A stretch of 9,605 bases of DNA from Chloroflexota bacterium (GTDB lineage Bacteria; Chloroflexota; Dehalococcoidia; RBG-13-53-26), in assembly GCA_030616195.1 (NCBI GenBank), contig JAUWXW010000042.1, positions 1 through 9,605 of the forward strand. Reading direction: 5' to 3'. Each line of letters begins with the position of its first letter. The first letter of the stretch is position 1. Both the position numbers and the translations under genes were made by a program. This document shows positions 1 to 6,054 of the stretch, piece after piece. Below the pieces are notes generated by a model. The model was not told where the DNA came from and did no database searches. It saw only the letters and a list, made by a program, of their open reading frames with translations.

Positions 1-535
1 CCCATATATTGGCTCCATCAAAGCAGACACCAATAGGGTGATCACCGACATCATAAGTTCCCAAGATAGTCCCAGTGCTTGCTTGAATCTTGGTCACTGA
101 GTCATCCTGGTGGTTTGGCACCCAAATATTGGCTCCATCAAAGCAGATCCCGAAAGGGTAGGCGCCGACACTGTAGATATCCACTAAGATCCCATCGCTT
201 GCCCAAAGTTTGGTCACGGTGTCATCAAGATTGTTTGCCACCCAGATGTTACCTCCATCAAAACTAATAGCCCAAGGGCCGTCGCCGACATTATAGGTTC
301 CCAAGATGGTCCCGTCGCTCGCCCGAAGCTTGGTCACCGTGTCACCGGTCCAGTTTGCCACCCAGATGTTAGCTCCATCAAAGCAGATACCCGAAGGGCT
401 GCCGCCGGCACTATAGGTTCCCAAGGTGGTCCCATCGTTCACCTGGATCTTGGTTACCGTGGCATCGTTAATGTTTGCCACCCAGACGTTAGCCCCATCA
501 AAGCAGATATCCGTAGGATCGGTGCCGACATTATA
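1..535 (-). repeat. Five in-register 120-bp tandem coding repeats (40-residue propeller-type units)
   Basis: The phrase encoding FDGxNxWV recurs at about 497, 377, 257, 137 and 17, spaced exactly 120 bp without an indel. Each 40-residue unit reads roughly FDGAN(I/V)WVAN..DD.VTK(L/I).ASDGT.LGTY.VG..P.GI(C/S). Units differ mostly at scattered positions, so they are diverged duplications rather than recent copies. The array continues past base 1, so the number of blades is unknown. The frame stays open through the whole array despite the upstream TGA. Confidence 0.9.
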
Positions 536-805
536 TACAATGCCAGCCTGGTTTACTTCATACCAGCGTAGCAAGGCAACCTGCATAGGATTGTAGCCAA
601 GACCAGGGGGGCCTTGCTCACCCTGCAGTCCCTGTTCACCTTGGGGTCATTGCTCACCTTGGACGCCTTGCTCCCCCTGGGGTCCCTGCTCACCTGCAGG
701 CCCAACGGCTCCTCGTGGCCCCCTTTCACCTTCGGGAAGACATGCTGAGCCTAGACCTGCAACAATTACAATGGCCACCAAGAACAGAATACCCAGAGCC
801 TTCAT
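1..805 (-). pseudogene. Collagen-like, beta-propeller-repeat lipoprotein, interrupted by in-frame TGA; 3' end beyond the window
   Basis: The start is the ATG at 805, chosen because AAAGGAGGTG lies just upstream; an upstream in-frame ATG at 847 lacks this. Residues 1-22 form a signal peptide: MK, a hydrophobic stretch, then GSAC, a plausible though not ideal lipobox with C22 as the lipidated residue. Gly-X-Y triplets rich in GEQ/GPQ run from G26. At codon 53 (647-649) a TGA stands exactly where the next Gly is due, and the same frame then continues with more GEQ/GLQ/GPP triplets, a short linker, and 40-residue repeats (FDGANIWVAN...VTKL.ASDGT.LGTY.VG..P.GI) to the window edge. Such repeats form YVTN/NHL-like beta-propeller blades, so a surface-exposed binding lipoprotein is inferred. 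As written only a 52-residue stub is made. The alternatives are a recent nonsense mutation, an assembly error, or readthrough. Confidence 0.8.
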
Positions 806-879
806 TCTGCACCTCCTTTTGTCTGTATGGTATTTCCGGATATGCAATCATCTCTCAAGTGCTTGGAAACGTTAGGGGC

Positions 880-888
880 ATTATACCA
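880..888 (-). promoter_or_regulatory. Candidate extended -10 promoter for the lipoprotein gene
   Basis: The minus strand reads TGGTATAAT, a perfect extended -10 (TGn plus TATAAT), about 75 nt upstream of the ATG at 805. I see no good TTGACA at the expected -35 distance, which is common for extended -10 promoters. It is the downstream end of repeat copy 1, and the same motif stands at a similar distance from two other genes here. Confidence 0.55.
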
Positions 889-990
889 CCCCAACCCTAG
901 CTTGGATGCAGGTTGAGGCTTGGTGGATACGGCGCTGGGAGCGTGGAGTCCGAGGATAGCCTTAGGCTCTACAGGGCGATAGTGTAGAGG
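880..990 (-). repeat. Interspersed intergenic repeat, copy 1
   Basis: This repeat fills much of the gap between the nitroreductase and the lipoprotein gene. On the plus strand its conserved blocks are ATTATACCACCCCA, then AGCTTGGATGCAGG (written TAGCTTGG here), a variable middle, then GAGGATAGCCTTAGGCTCTA and a 7-bp inverted repeat CTCTACA / TGTAGAG with a 9-nt loop (967-989). Copies 2-4 are at 2057-2166, 2588-2680 and 3401-3480, all in the same orientation relative to the genes. No terminal inverted repeats or target duplication are visible, so it does not look like a classic MITE. Its origin is unknown. Confidence 0.75.
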
Positions 991-1052
991 GAGTTCTGAA
1001 TTTTACCTGGACTGATTTCTGGGGGGCGGGTCACCTGAGACGGCAATAGCAG

Positions 1053-1898
1053 TCATGTTTCCCTCCAACTCACGGTATACTGTATGTCTCTCACATCGGG
1101 ACGTGGTTTCTCCACCTCCCATATTCCGGTGATACCGGTTTCCTTGGCGGCAAGCTCGAAGTGGCACATAGCGATTCCCATGTCGATACGCTGAAGATCT
1201 ACGCCTCTGAAAATCATATCATAGCCCCTGGTCCGCTTGAGACAAAAGTGAAAAGTACCGTGGTCTTTCTGCCGGATGATTCGCCAGGGCTGGTTGTTTG
1301 AAGCAGAAGGCCCAAGCCTCACGCATTCAAGCGGGGTGATGTATTTGCCTGAAGCGTCCTTCGAAAGAGGTATGTTCGTATTCACATCAAAGAACAATTC
1401 CTCCCATGGCTTTCTCCTGTCGGACTTGGCGAAGCGCCTGATGGCCATCTCCTTGACCGTCCTTTTCTTGCGTGCATACCCAATCGGGCTAATCGCCGGG
1501 ACAATTTCATCATCGGAGACACTTATCCTCTTTGCGAAACTCGCTCTCTTGAATGTGCCGCCCAACCAGCACGTTCCCAGGCCGAGACTCGTCGCTGCAA
1601 GTATCACCTTCTCAAAGCAATACCCGACATCCTCCATTGCTCCATGATCCCTCTTGGCGGCGCTAACGATGTACATCTTTGCGCCTGTGATGAAACCGTA
1701 GGTTCCAAGTTTCTTGATCTCGCTCCTCTCGATTTCCGAGAAATCGATGAGATCAAATCTCACTCTGTTACCGAATGGTCCTTTGTGGTTTGTGTGAAGC
1801 AGGCTGATTATCCTCTGCTTCTTCTCCTCTTCAATCGCCTGATCTGCATATGTTCTTACGGATACTCGCCTTTTGATTGCCTCGATCACCCACTCCAT
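1053..1898 (-). CDS. Nitroreductase-family flavoprotein, TM1586 type
   Basis: A 281-residue protein resembling the TM1586-type nitroreductase family, whose members have two pseudo-repeated halves and bind FMN; NAD(P)H-dependent reduction is expected but the substrate is unknown. Visible signatures are RRVSVRTY at residues 10-17 (phosphate/FMN-binding start of the fold), GTYGFITGAK at 65-74, CFEKVILAATSLGLGTCWLG at 94-113 (central helix and turn), and RLGPSASNNQPWRI at 194-207 (second-half flavin-contact motif). The start at 1898 is chosen because AGGAAGGAT precedes it. The open frame extends 55 codons further upstream to 2063, but that extension contains an IS3 transposase tail and should not be annotated as protein; an ATG at 1934 is the other option. 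It ends with TGA and sits alone between repeat copies 1 and 2. Confidence 0.85.
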   Translation of the reverse strand: MEWVIEAIKRRVSVRTYADQAIEEEKKQRIISLLHTNHKGPFGNRVRFDLIDFSEIERSEIKKLGTYGFITGAKMYIVSAAKRDHGAMEDVGYCFEKVILAATSLGLGTCWLGGTFKRASFAKRISVSDDEIVPAISPIGYARKKRTVKEMAIRRFAKSDRRKPWEELFFDVNTNIPLSKDASGKYITPLECVRLGPSASNNQPWRIIRQKDHGTFHFCLKRTRGYDMIFRGVDLQRIDMGIAMCHFELAAKETGITGIWEVEKPRPDVRDIQYTVSWRET

Positions 1899-1934
1899 AT
1901 CCTTCCTAGCTATGTTCAAGAACAAGTCTGCCAT

Positions 1935-2060
1935 CGTGATCCGCGCCTCACCTGCCCCCAAGCATTGTATCACTTGTTGAGTTAGAGTTCCCGGCGTTAG
2001 AGCTGGCTGGACGGCCTGGGGAGCTGGAGGCCGATAGCCGAGAGAGCTATGTGGCTGTAC
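1935..2060 (-). pseudogene. IS3-family transposase C-terminal remnant
   Basis: The minus strand encodes QPHSSLGYRPPAPQAVQPAL, the characteristic tail of IS3-type integrase-core transposases (usually written RPHSSLGYRPPAPEA). Only this tail survives; the catalytic DDE domain is absent. The frame is open through the tail and runs directly into the nitroreductase, producing a false fusion ORF that opens with GTG at 2063. At its upstream side it abuts repeat copy 2 at about 2057-2060, where the repeat loses its TATAAT. The right end of the original element probably lies near 1940, but I cannot identify a terminal inverted repeat. Confidence 0.75.
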
Positions 2061-2166
2061 CACCCAAAGTCCAGCTTGGATACAACTTTACGCTAACGGG
2101 AATGTTACACTAGGAGCATAAAGTTTGAGGATAGCCTCGGCTTTATAGGGCGGTAGTGTGGAGGAT
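2057..2166 (-). repeat. Interspersed intergenic repeat, copy 2 (promoter end lost)
   Basis: It matches copy 3 closely through TTACACTAGGAGCATAAAG and GTTTGAGGATAGCC, and copy 1 in AGGGCGGTAGTGTGGAGG. The family's TGGTATAAT end is replaced here by TGGTACAG, at the junction with the IS3 remnant. The stem seen in copy 1 persists as CTTTATA (2141-2147) and TGTGGAG (2157-2163) if G-U pairs are allowed in plus-strand RNA. The adjacent plus-strand motif GCGTGTAAGTCCTGTCCCCG (2181-2200) is outside the repeat and may be another element end. Confidence 0.7.
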
Positions 2167-2214
2167 GTGAGTTTTTGCTAGCGTGTAAGTCCTGTCCCCG
2201 AAGTAACTTCTCTA

Positions 2215-2523
2215 CTAATCCTGGTCTCCCTGCGTGGTCTCTTCTGCTTGAGGCTCGCCAGGAGTGGCTCCCACATCTTCAATAGCAGCAGCTGCAGCCT
2301 CACCTTGGCTATTCTCAGTTCCAGCAAGCCTCACCCCGACCGCCTGGGAACGACCATTGCGCCCCTGTCCAACTTTGAATTCTACCTCCTGCCCTTCTCT
2401 AAGGGAACTATAGTCCACGCCTTGGAGCTCGCTGCGGTGAAAGAAAAGCTCTTCTCCCTGCTCTGGCTTGATAAAGCCATAGCCACGGTCTGTCATTAGT
2501 CGTCTAATTGTGCCCTTAGGCAT
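2215..2523 (-). CDS. CspA-family cold-shock domain protein with acidic tail
   Basis: A 102-residue single-stranded nucleic-acid-binding protein acting as an RNA chaperone or transcription antiterminator in the cytoplasm. The cold-shock OB fold occupies residues 2-67: RNP1 is seen as GYGFIKP (14-20) and RNP2 as LFFHRS (26-31), followed by SLREGQEVEF and a basic GRNGRSQAV segment. Residues 68-102 form a low-complexity Ala/Glu/Gln tail ending in acidic residues, absent from the usual 66-70 residue CspA but common in longer bacterial variants. The start at 2523 is supported by AAAGGGGGTG upstream; an open extension to 2589 has no family resemblance and overlaps the leader. The -10 in repeat copy 3 would give a leader of roughly 58 nt, and CspA mRNAs are often regulated through their leader. 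Confidence 0.92.
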   Translation of the reverse strand: MPKGTIRRLMTDRGYGFIKPEQGEELFFHRSELQGVDYSSLREGQEVEFKVGQGRNGRSQAVGVRLAGTENSQGEAAAAAIEDVGATPGEPQAEETTQGDQD

Positions 2524-2587
2524 GTTGTGCACCCCCTTTGCTCTCTCCAAATTCGCCTCGCTAAGTTTAGCACAAATCCCTGCTGAC

Positions 2588-2596
2588 ATTATACCA
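2588..2596 (-). promoter_or_regulatory. Candidate extended -10 promoter for cspA-like gene
   Basis: The minus strand reads TGGTATAATG, identical over TGGTATAAT to the elements at 880-888 and 3401-3409, and lies about 65 nt upstream of the CspA-type ATG at 2523. No convincing -35 is visible. It is the downstream end of repeat copy 3. Confidence 0.55.
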
Positions 2597-2680
2597 CGCC
2601 ACTCAGCTTGGATACGGGAGCAGGCTTAGGCCAGTATTACACAAGAAGCATAAGTTTGAGGATAGGCTGAAGCTCTACAA
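2588..2680 (-). repeat. Interspersed intergenic repeat, copy 3
   Basis: Its blocks are ATTATACCACGCCA, CTCAGCTTGGATACGGG, ATTACACAAGAAGCATAAG, and TTTGAGGATAGGCTGAAGCTCTACA. It fills the whole gap between the CspA-type gene and the flavoprotein, and its last bases include the TAG stop of the flavoprotein gene (2675-2677). The 3' part of the stem found in copy 1 is not retained, because flavoprotein coding sequence begins there. Confidence 0.7.
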
Positions 2681-3343
2681 GTCAATTGTGTTGCCTTTCT
2701 TTTCCTTGACGAATCTGACTCCCATTTCAAATGCTTTTTCACAGTCTAGTGGGAATACTTCCTTGCGTCTCTTTGCTTTCTTCTCAGGATCAAAAAGGCC
2801 ACCAACCACCTTTGAATAATCCTTAAACTGATAAGTATCAAAACTAAAGAGTGACTCTGAAACCCCGAATATCATTTGCAGTACCATTTGGTAAAGACCT
2901 AGGTGTTGACCCCAACCTAATCCTTTCATCTGCTCCTCTGTAACATTCATCGTATAAATAAGCCCCGCATTGATCCTTTTGGGGAAAAGCGACTGTGGAG
3001 GATCAGTATATGTCATATACGGGAACATCAAACGCTCCATGAATGATTTCATTACTCCTGAAACGGTTCCATAATAGATAGGGGAACCCAGGATGATGGC
3101 ATCGGCTTCCTCGACCTTCCTTAGGATTGGTGCCAAGTCATCCTTTGCTGCGCACTTGCCATAACTTCTGCCACCTTTCGTTTTGCATGCAAAACAGCTC
3201 CTACATCCCTTAAAGTCTAGATCATATAGATGAATGAGTTCTGTTTCTGCTCCCTGTGAGGCAGCTCCTTTAAGAGCTTTGGTCAGCAGAGTTGCTGTGT
3301 TCCATTCTTTCCTTGGACTTCCATTAAATGCCAGAACGTTCAT
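2675..3343 (-). CDS. NADPH-dependent FMN reductase / iron-sulfur flavoprotein
   Basis: A 222-residue flavodoxin-fold protein. FMN-phosphate loop NGSPRKEWNTATL is at residues 7-19, and the second flavin-contact segment GSPIYYGTVSGVMKSFMER at 86-104. Between them C47-x2-C50-x2-C53-x10-C64 resembles the compact cysteine motif of archaeal-type iron-sulfur flavoproteins (Isf), with a longer last spacing, so a [4Fe-4S] cluster is probable. Such proteins shuttle electrons between ferredoxin and small acceptors. GGAGGCGTAACAA precedes the ATG. The broken ferredoxin ORF ends 3 nt upstream, so translation could be coupled, but the extended -10 in repeat copy 4 would give the gene its own promoter. By eye it is clearly more AT-rich than the molybdoenzyme gene behind it, which suggests a separate origin. 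Confidence 0.88.
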   Translation of the reverse strand: MNVLAFNGSPRKEWNTATLLTKALKGAASQGAETELIHLYDLDFKGCRSCFACKTKGGRSYGKCAAKDDLAPILRKVEEADAIILGSPIYYGTVSGVMKSFMERLMFPYMTYTDPPQSLFPKRINAGLIYTMNVTEEQMKGLGWGQHLGLYQMVLQMIFGVSESLFSFDTYQFKDYSKVVGGLFDPEKKAKRRKEVFPLDCEKAFEMGVRFVKEKKGNTIDL

Positions 3344-3400
3344 TTGTTACGCCTCCGATTGAATTAGCCTCGTTGAATGCAGCGAGTGAAGTCGCCAACC

Positions 3401-3409
3401 ATTATACCA
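3401..3409 (-). promoter_or_regulatory. Candidate extended -10 promoter for the iron-sulfur flavoprotein
   Basis: TGGTATAATGG on the minus strand lies about 58 nt upstream of the ATG at 3343 and is embedded in the truncated ferredoxin frame. The sequence and spacing repeat the pattern at 880-888 and 2588-2596. There is no clear -35. Confidence 0.5.
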
Positions 3410-3480
3410 CCCCAGACTCAGCTTGGATGCAGGTTCAGGGTTGGGGGGTGAGCTACACTCGGAATCTGAGAGGCTAGGGT
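3401..3480 (-). repeat. Interspersed intergenic repeat, copy 4, inside the broken ferredoxin gene
   Basis: It shares ATTATACCACCCCA and CTCAGCTTGGATGCAGGTT with copy 1 almost exactly, then a shortened and more diverged distal part (AGCTACACTCGGAATCTGAGAGGCT). It begins where DmsB homology ends, so the rearrangement that removed the rest of the ferredoxin gene either used or brought in this repeat. Confidence 0.65.
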
Positions 3481-3670
3481 TGATTGAATAAGCCGCCCCC
3501 AGGTCGGGATACACACCGGCGGGGGCATCCCGACCAACCCCACCCACGGTCTCCACCCTGATTCCGGAAACCCGGTCCAGGCTATTCTCCATCTTGCAGG
3601 CTACGTTGCACGTTTGGCAACCAGTGCACCTGTCCAGGTCAATTAGTAGTCCGTATCTCTTAGCCATTTT

Positions 3671-5899
3671 CTAGTCCTCCCTGACTTTCTCCACTTCTAC
3701 CAGGACATCGTAGTAAGCGGAGTTTGGTTCGTAGATCATTTCCTGAGCTCGATTGATAACGCTGTGGGTCAACTCCTGGTGGCTTCCCTCAAGGAAGTGC
3801 TCCGGCCACCACCCCTGGGTGACGTTAACTGTGCCGGGTTTTATCCCTTCGTGCGCTTTGGCTTTGAGCTTCATCCTACCCCGGTCGTTGAACACGCGTA
3901 CGGTATCGCCGTCTTGGATGTCTCTGGCCTCAGCATCGACAGGGTTCATCTCCAGGTACGGCTCGGGCTCCAGCTCGCTCAGCCAGCCAACATTGGCCAG
4001 CGTAGAGTGCGTGCGAAACCGGGTATGCGTGGTCAAGAATACCAGGGGATATTTCTGGCCCAGCGGCTTCCTTGCACTTTCCAGGGGTTCCAGGTAGCAT
4101 GGCAACTCCTGCCCCATTTCCAGTAGTCTTTCGCAGTAGAACTCCATTCTGCCTGATTGGGTCAAGAAGCTGGGGAAATTCGGACGAGGTGGGGCCTTAA
4201 CCGGGCCCTGCTTGAGCTTTTCCAGCGTTATTCCCATTTCAGCGGGATATCCCGATGACAACAGTGTCTCAATCAACTGCTCGTCACTCTTCTCGAAGTA
4301 GTCGCCTAGACCCATCTTGCCTGCCAGTTCCCTGACTATTTGCGTGTCTGGCTTGCATTCATACAGCGGCTCAATGGCTTTGTGCTGTAACTGGAAATAG
4401 TCCATCATGGAAGGTGTAACATTAATCGACGGTATCAAATCACTCTGTTCAAAGAAGGTGCAGGCTGGCAGAACAATGTCGGCATATCGGGCGCTGGCAC
4501 TCATGAAGATATCCGCCACCACGATCAACTCTAGCTTGGGAAAGAGCTCCCGGGTGACCCGGTTGGCATCAGGAAGCTGATTCACCCAGTTTTGTTTGGC
4601 GATCCACAGGGCCTTGATCGGATAGGGATCGCCCTTGTCAATGGCGTCGTATGCCTTCAGGATTGGCATGAAGCTACAGGTCATAATCCCGTGGAGGTAT
4701 GCGTACAGCTCGTAGACAGGGAGCTGTGGCGCTACCGGATGAAGGTTGCCGGTAATGGCCGCCAGGGTGTTTATAGCTCGGAAAAGGAGGTCGCCATGGA
4801 AAGTCCTCTGGAATCCCATGCCCCTGTAGGTGGCGACGGGCCTGCTATGAGCGTAGTCCAAAGCCAGATTCCTGATGGTGTTGGCAGGAACCTCTGTGAT
4901 CTCCGAGACCTTCTCAGGAGAGTATTCCTGGGCTCTGTCTATCAGCAATTGGAAGGCAGGCCGACACTCAATGCTGCCTACCCGGTAAACACCGGTGAGG
5001 GCCGGCACTATTCCAGGAGCATCACAGGCACGCGCCTCACCCGACGCCGTCTCCCAGACCATGTACTTCTGCTCAGACCCGCCAGCAACGACTTCGTTTT
5101 CCTTCAGGAAGAGTCCGGTTTGACTGTTAACCAGAAACGGACCCACAGTGTTGCGCGTGATGAATGAGCTATCGTATAGCTGCTGTTCCAGGACAACGTT
5201 GATCATTCCCAGGGCCATGGCAGCATCGGTACCGGGCCTAATCCGGATATACTGGTCCGCCTTGGCGGCTGTGGCGGTGAAGCGCGGATCGATGACCACT
5301 ACTCGCGCTCCGCGCTCCCGGTCGTCCCGGATTGTGCGCATGGTAAAGGGCGAGGTTTCGGCCGGATTATTACCCCAGACGACACATAACTCCGGTTTGT
5401 CGAAGGCGGTCAGATATGTGTCTCCCCATATAACCCCGAAGCTGGCCATGTCCCCGCTGGGGCCGGCGGAATCGCCATCGCCAATGATGCTGGCGAAGGT
5501 ACCCTGCAAGCATCCGGCCATGCTGACATACATCATGTCGAGGCCTCCTATGGTAGCCACACACCACATTAGCGACCGCGAGCCATACTTTGCGCCGATG
5601 TCATTCAGTCGGGCGGCGATGGTCTCCAGGGCTTCGTCCCAAGATATGCGCTGCCACTTTCCCTCACCCCTTTCCCCGACGCGCTTCATGGGATACTTCA
5701 GCCTGTCCGGGTGGTATACCATCTTCATGGAGGCAAGCCCCCGGGCACAGATGTGTCGGTGCCTGGGATCTGGCATGTCGGCAGGCTCGACCTTGGTGAG
5801 CACCCCATCCTTGACATGAGCCAGCAGGCCACAGACCATACCACACGCCGAGTGGCATACAGTACGAACTAGCCTTTCTCCCTTTTCGGTTGTTTCCAT
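3671..5899 (-). CDS. Molybdopterin oxidoreductase, DMSO-reductase family catalytic subunit
   Basis: A 742-residue Mo/W-bis-pterin enzyme. N-terminal [4Fe-4S] ligands are C15-x3-C19-x3-C23-x27-C51, followed by ARG rather than the Lys typical of formate dehydrogenases. WDEAL at 87-91, the GDGDSAGPSGD segment near 140-150, VVWGNNPAETSP, and the C-terminal pterin-binding domain (TTHTRFRTHS, EMNPVDAEARDIQDGDTVRVFNDRG, VTQGWW) follow in the family order. No Tat RR signal is present, so a cytoplasmic location is inferred. In the stretch where Cys or Sec usually binds the metal there is no Cys; Ser or Asp is more likely. The start is fixed by AAGGAGGATAT directly upstream. Its natural partner is the DmsB-like gene immediately downstream, now truncated, so electron transfer may be broken or supplied elsewhere. 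The substrate cannot be assigned. Confidence 0.92.
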   Translation of the reverse strand: METTEKGERLVRTVCHSACGMVCGLLAHVKDGVLTKVEPADMPDPRHRHICARGLASMKMVYHPDRLKYPMKRVGERGEGKWQRISWDEALETIAARLNDIGAKYGSRSLMWCVATIGGLDMMYVSMAGCLQGTFASIIGDGDSAGPSGDMASFGVIWGDTYLTAFDKPELCVVWGNNPAETSPFTMRTIRDDRERGARVVVIDPRFTATAAKADQYIRIRPGTDAAMALGMINVVLEQQLYDSSFITRNTVGPFLVNSQTGLFLKENEVVAGGSEQKYMVWETASGEARACDAPGIVPALTGVYRVGSIECRPAFQLLIDRAQEYSPEKVSEITEVPANTIRNLALDYAHSRPVATYRGMGFQRTFHGDLLFRAINTLAAITGNLHPVAPQLPVYELYAYLHGIMTCSFMPILKAYDAIDKGDPYPIKALWIAKQNWVNQLPDANRVTRELFPKLELIVVADIFMSASARYADIVLPACTFFEQSDLIPSINVTPSMMDYFQLQHKAIEPLYECKPDTQIVRELAGKMGLGDYFEKSDEQLIETLLSSGYPAEMGITLEKLKQGPVKAPPRPNFPSFLTQSGRMEFYCERLLEMGQELPCYLEPLESARKPLGQKYPLVFLTTHTRFRTHSTLANVGWLSELEPEPYLEMNPVDAEARDIQDGDTVRVFNDRGRMKLKAKAHEGIKPGTVNVTQGWWPEHFLEGSHQELTHSVINRAQEMIYEPNSAYYDVLVEVEKVRED

Positions 5900-5949
5900 A
5901 TATCCTCCTTCGGGTCATTTATTCCCGACTTCTGCCGAGGTAATCTAAC

Positions 5950-6054
5950 CTACGCCAATAGCAGCGCGGTCACCGCCATTGTGTCAGCATGCCTATATTC
6001 CGGCCTCTTGTCATAGAGGTCGGTCAGGCGCAGTTGGGACGGGACAACAGGAAT
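5950..6054 (-). other. Orphan open frame, possible C-terminal gene remnant
   Basis: Between a TGA at 6055-6057 and a TAG at 5950-5952 the minus strand has 34 sense codons without a plausible start, reading protein-like LTDLYDKRPEYRHADTMAV and ending in ALLLA. It lies in a different frame from the RidA-like stub just upstream. It could be the end of a gene whose middle was deleted, but I do not recognise the family, and a frame of this length can occur by chance. Confidence 0.2.

Larger units (their letters stand above)
3347..3667 (-). pseudogene. Truncated DmsB-like 4Fe-4S ferredoxin subunit
   Basis: Residues 1-56 (MAKRYGLLIDLDRCTGCQTC... to about VYPDL) match the N-terminus of DmsB/PsrB/NrfC-type electron-transfer subunits, with C14-x2-C17-x2-C20-x3-C24. 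Those proteins normally run near 180-220 residues with about four cysteine clusters. Here the homology stops after YPDL and the remaining 50 codons are translated repeat sequence (copy 4) plus the flavoprotein leader. In such folds the last Cys of this motif serves a different cluster, so the stub should not assemble normally. GGGAGG precedes the ATG and overlaps the end of the molybdoenzyme gene, whose stop lies 3 nt upstream, which is typical operon coupling. The break lies between about 3480 and 3500. Confidence 0.82.

Noticed and set aside
1..535. CRISPR or non-coding satellite array
   Set aside because: The 120-bp period is in frame, units are diverged throughout without spacers, and they encode a coherent 40-residue propeller-type unit.
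647..649. Alternative genetic code with TGA read as Gly (as in SR1/Gracilibacteria)
   Set aside because: The nitroreductase and SDR genes end in TGA at the expected length, no other gene in the window uses internal TGA for Gly, and the moderate-to-high GC does not suit those lineages.
1276..1985. Plus-strand ORFs opposite the nitroreductase
   Set aside because: Antisense shadows of a gene with clear family motifs; no ribosome sites and no domain resemblance.
880..3480. Integron cassette array with attC sites between single genes
   Set aside because: The layout of single genes with a common repeat is suggestive, but I found no paired RYYYAAC/GTTRRRY core sites at matching positions in the copies and no integrase.
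4592..5819. Long plus-strand ORFs of 191 and 223 residues
   Set aside because: They lie wholly within the molybdopterin oxidoreductase gene, have no recognisable domains, and the minus-strand frame carries all family motifs.
6004..6019. CCTCT/AGAGG hairpin as a terminator before the molybdoenzyme
   Set aside because: The stem is short, no T-run follows in the direction of transcription, and it lies within an orphan coding-like frame.
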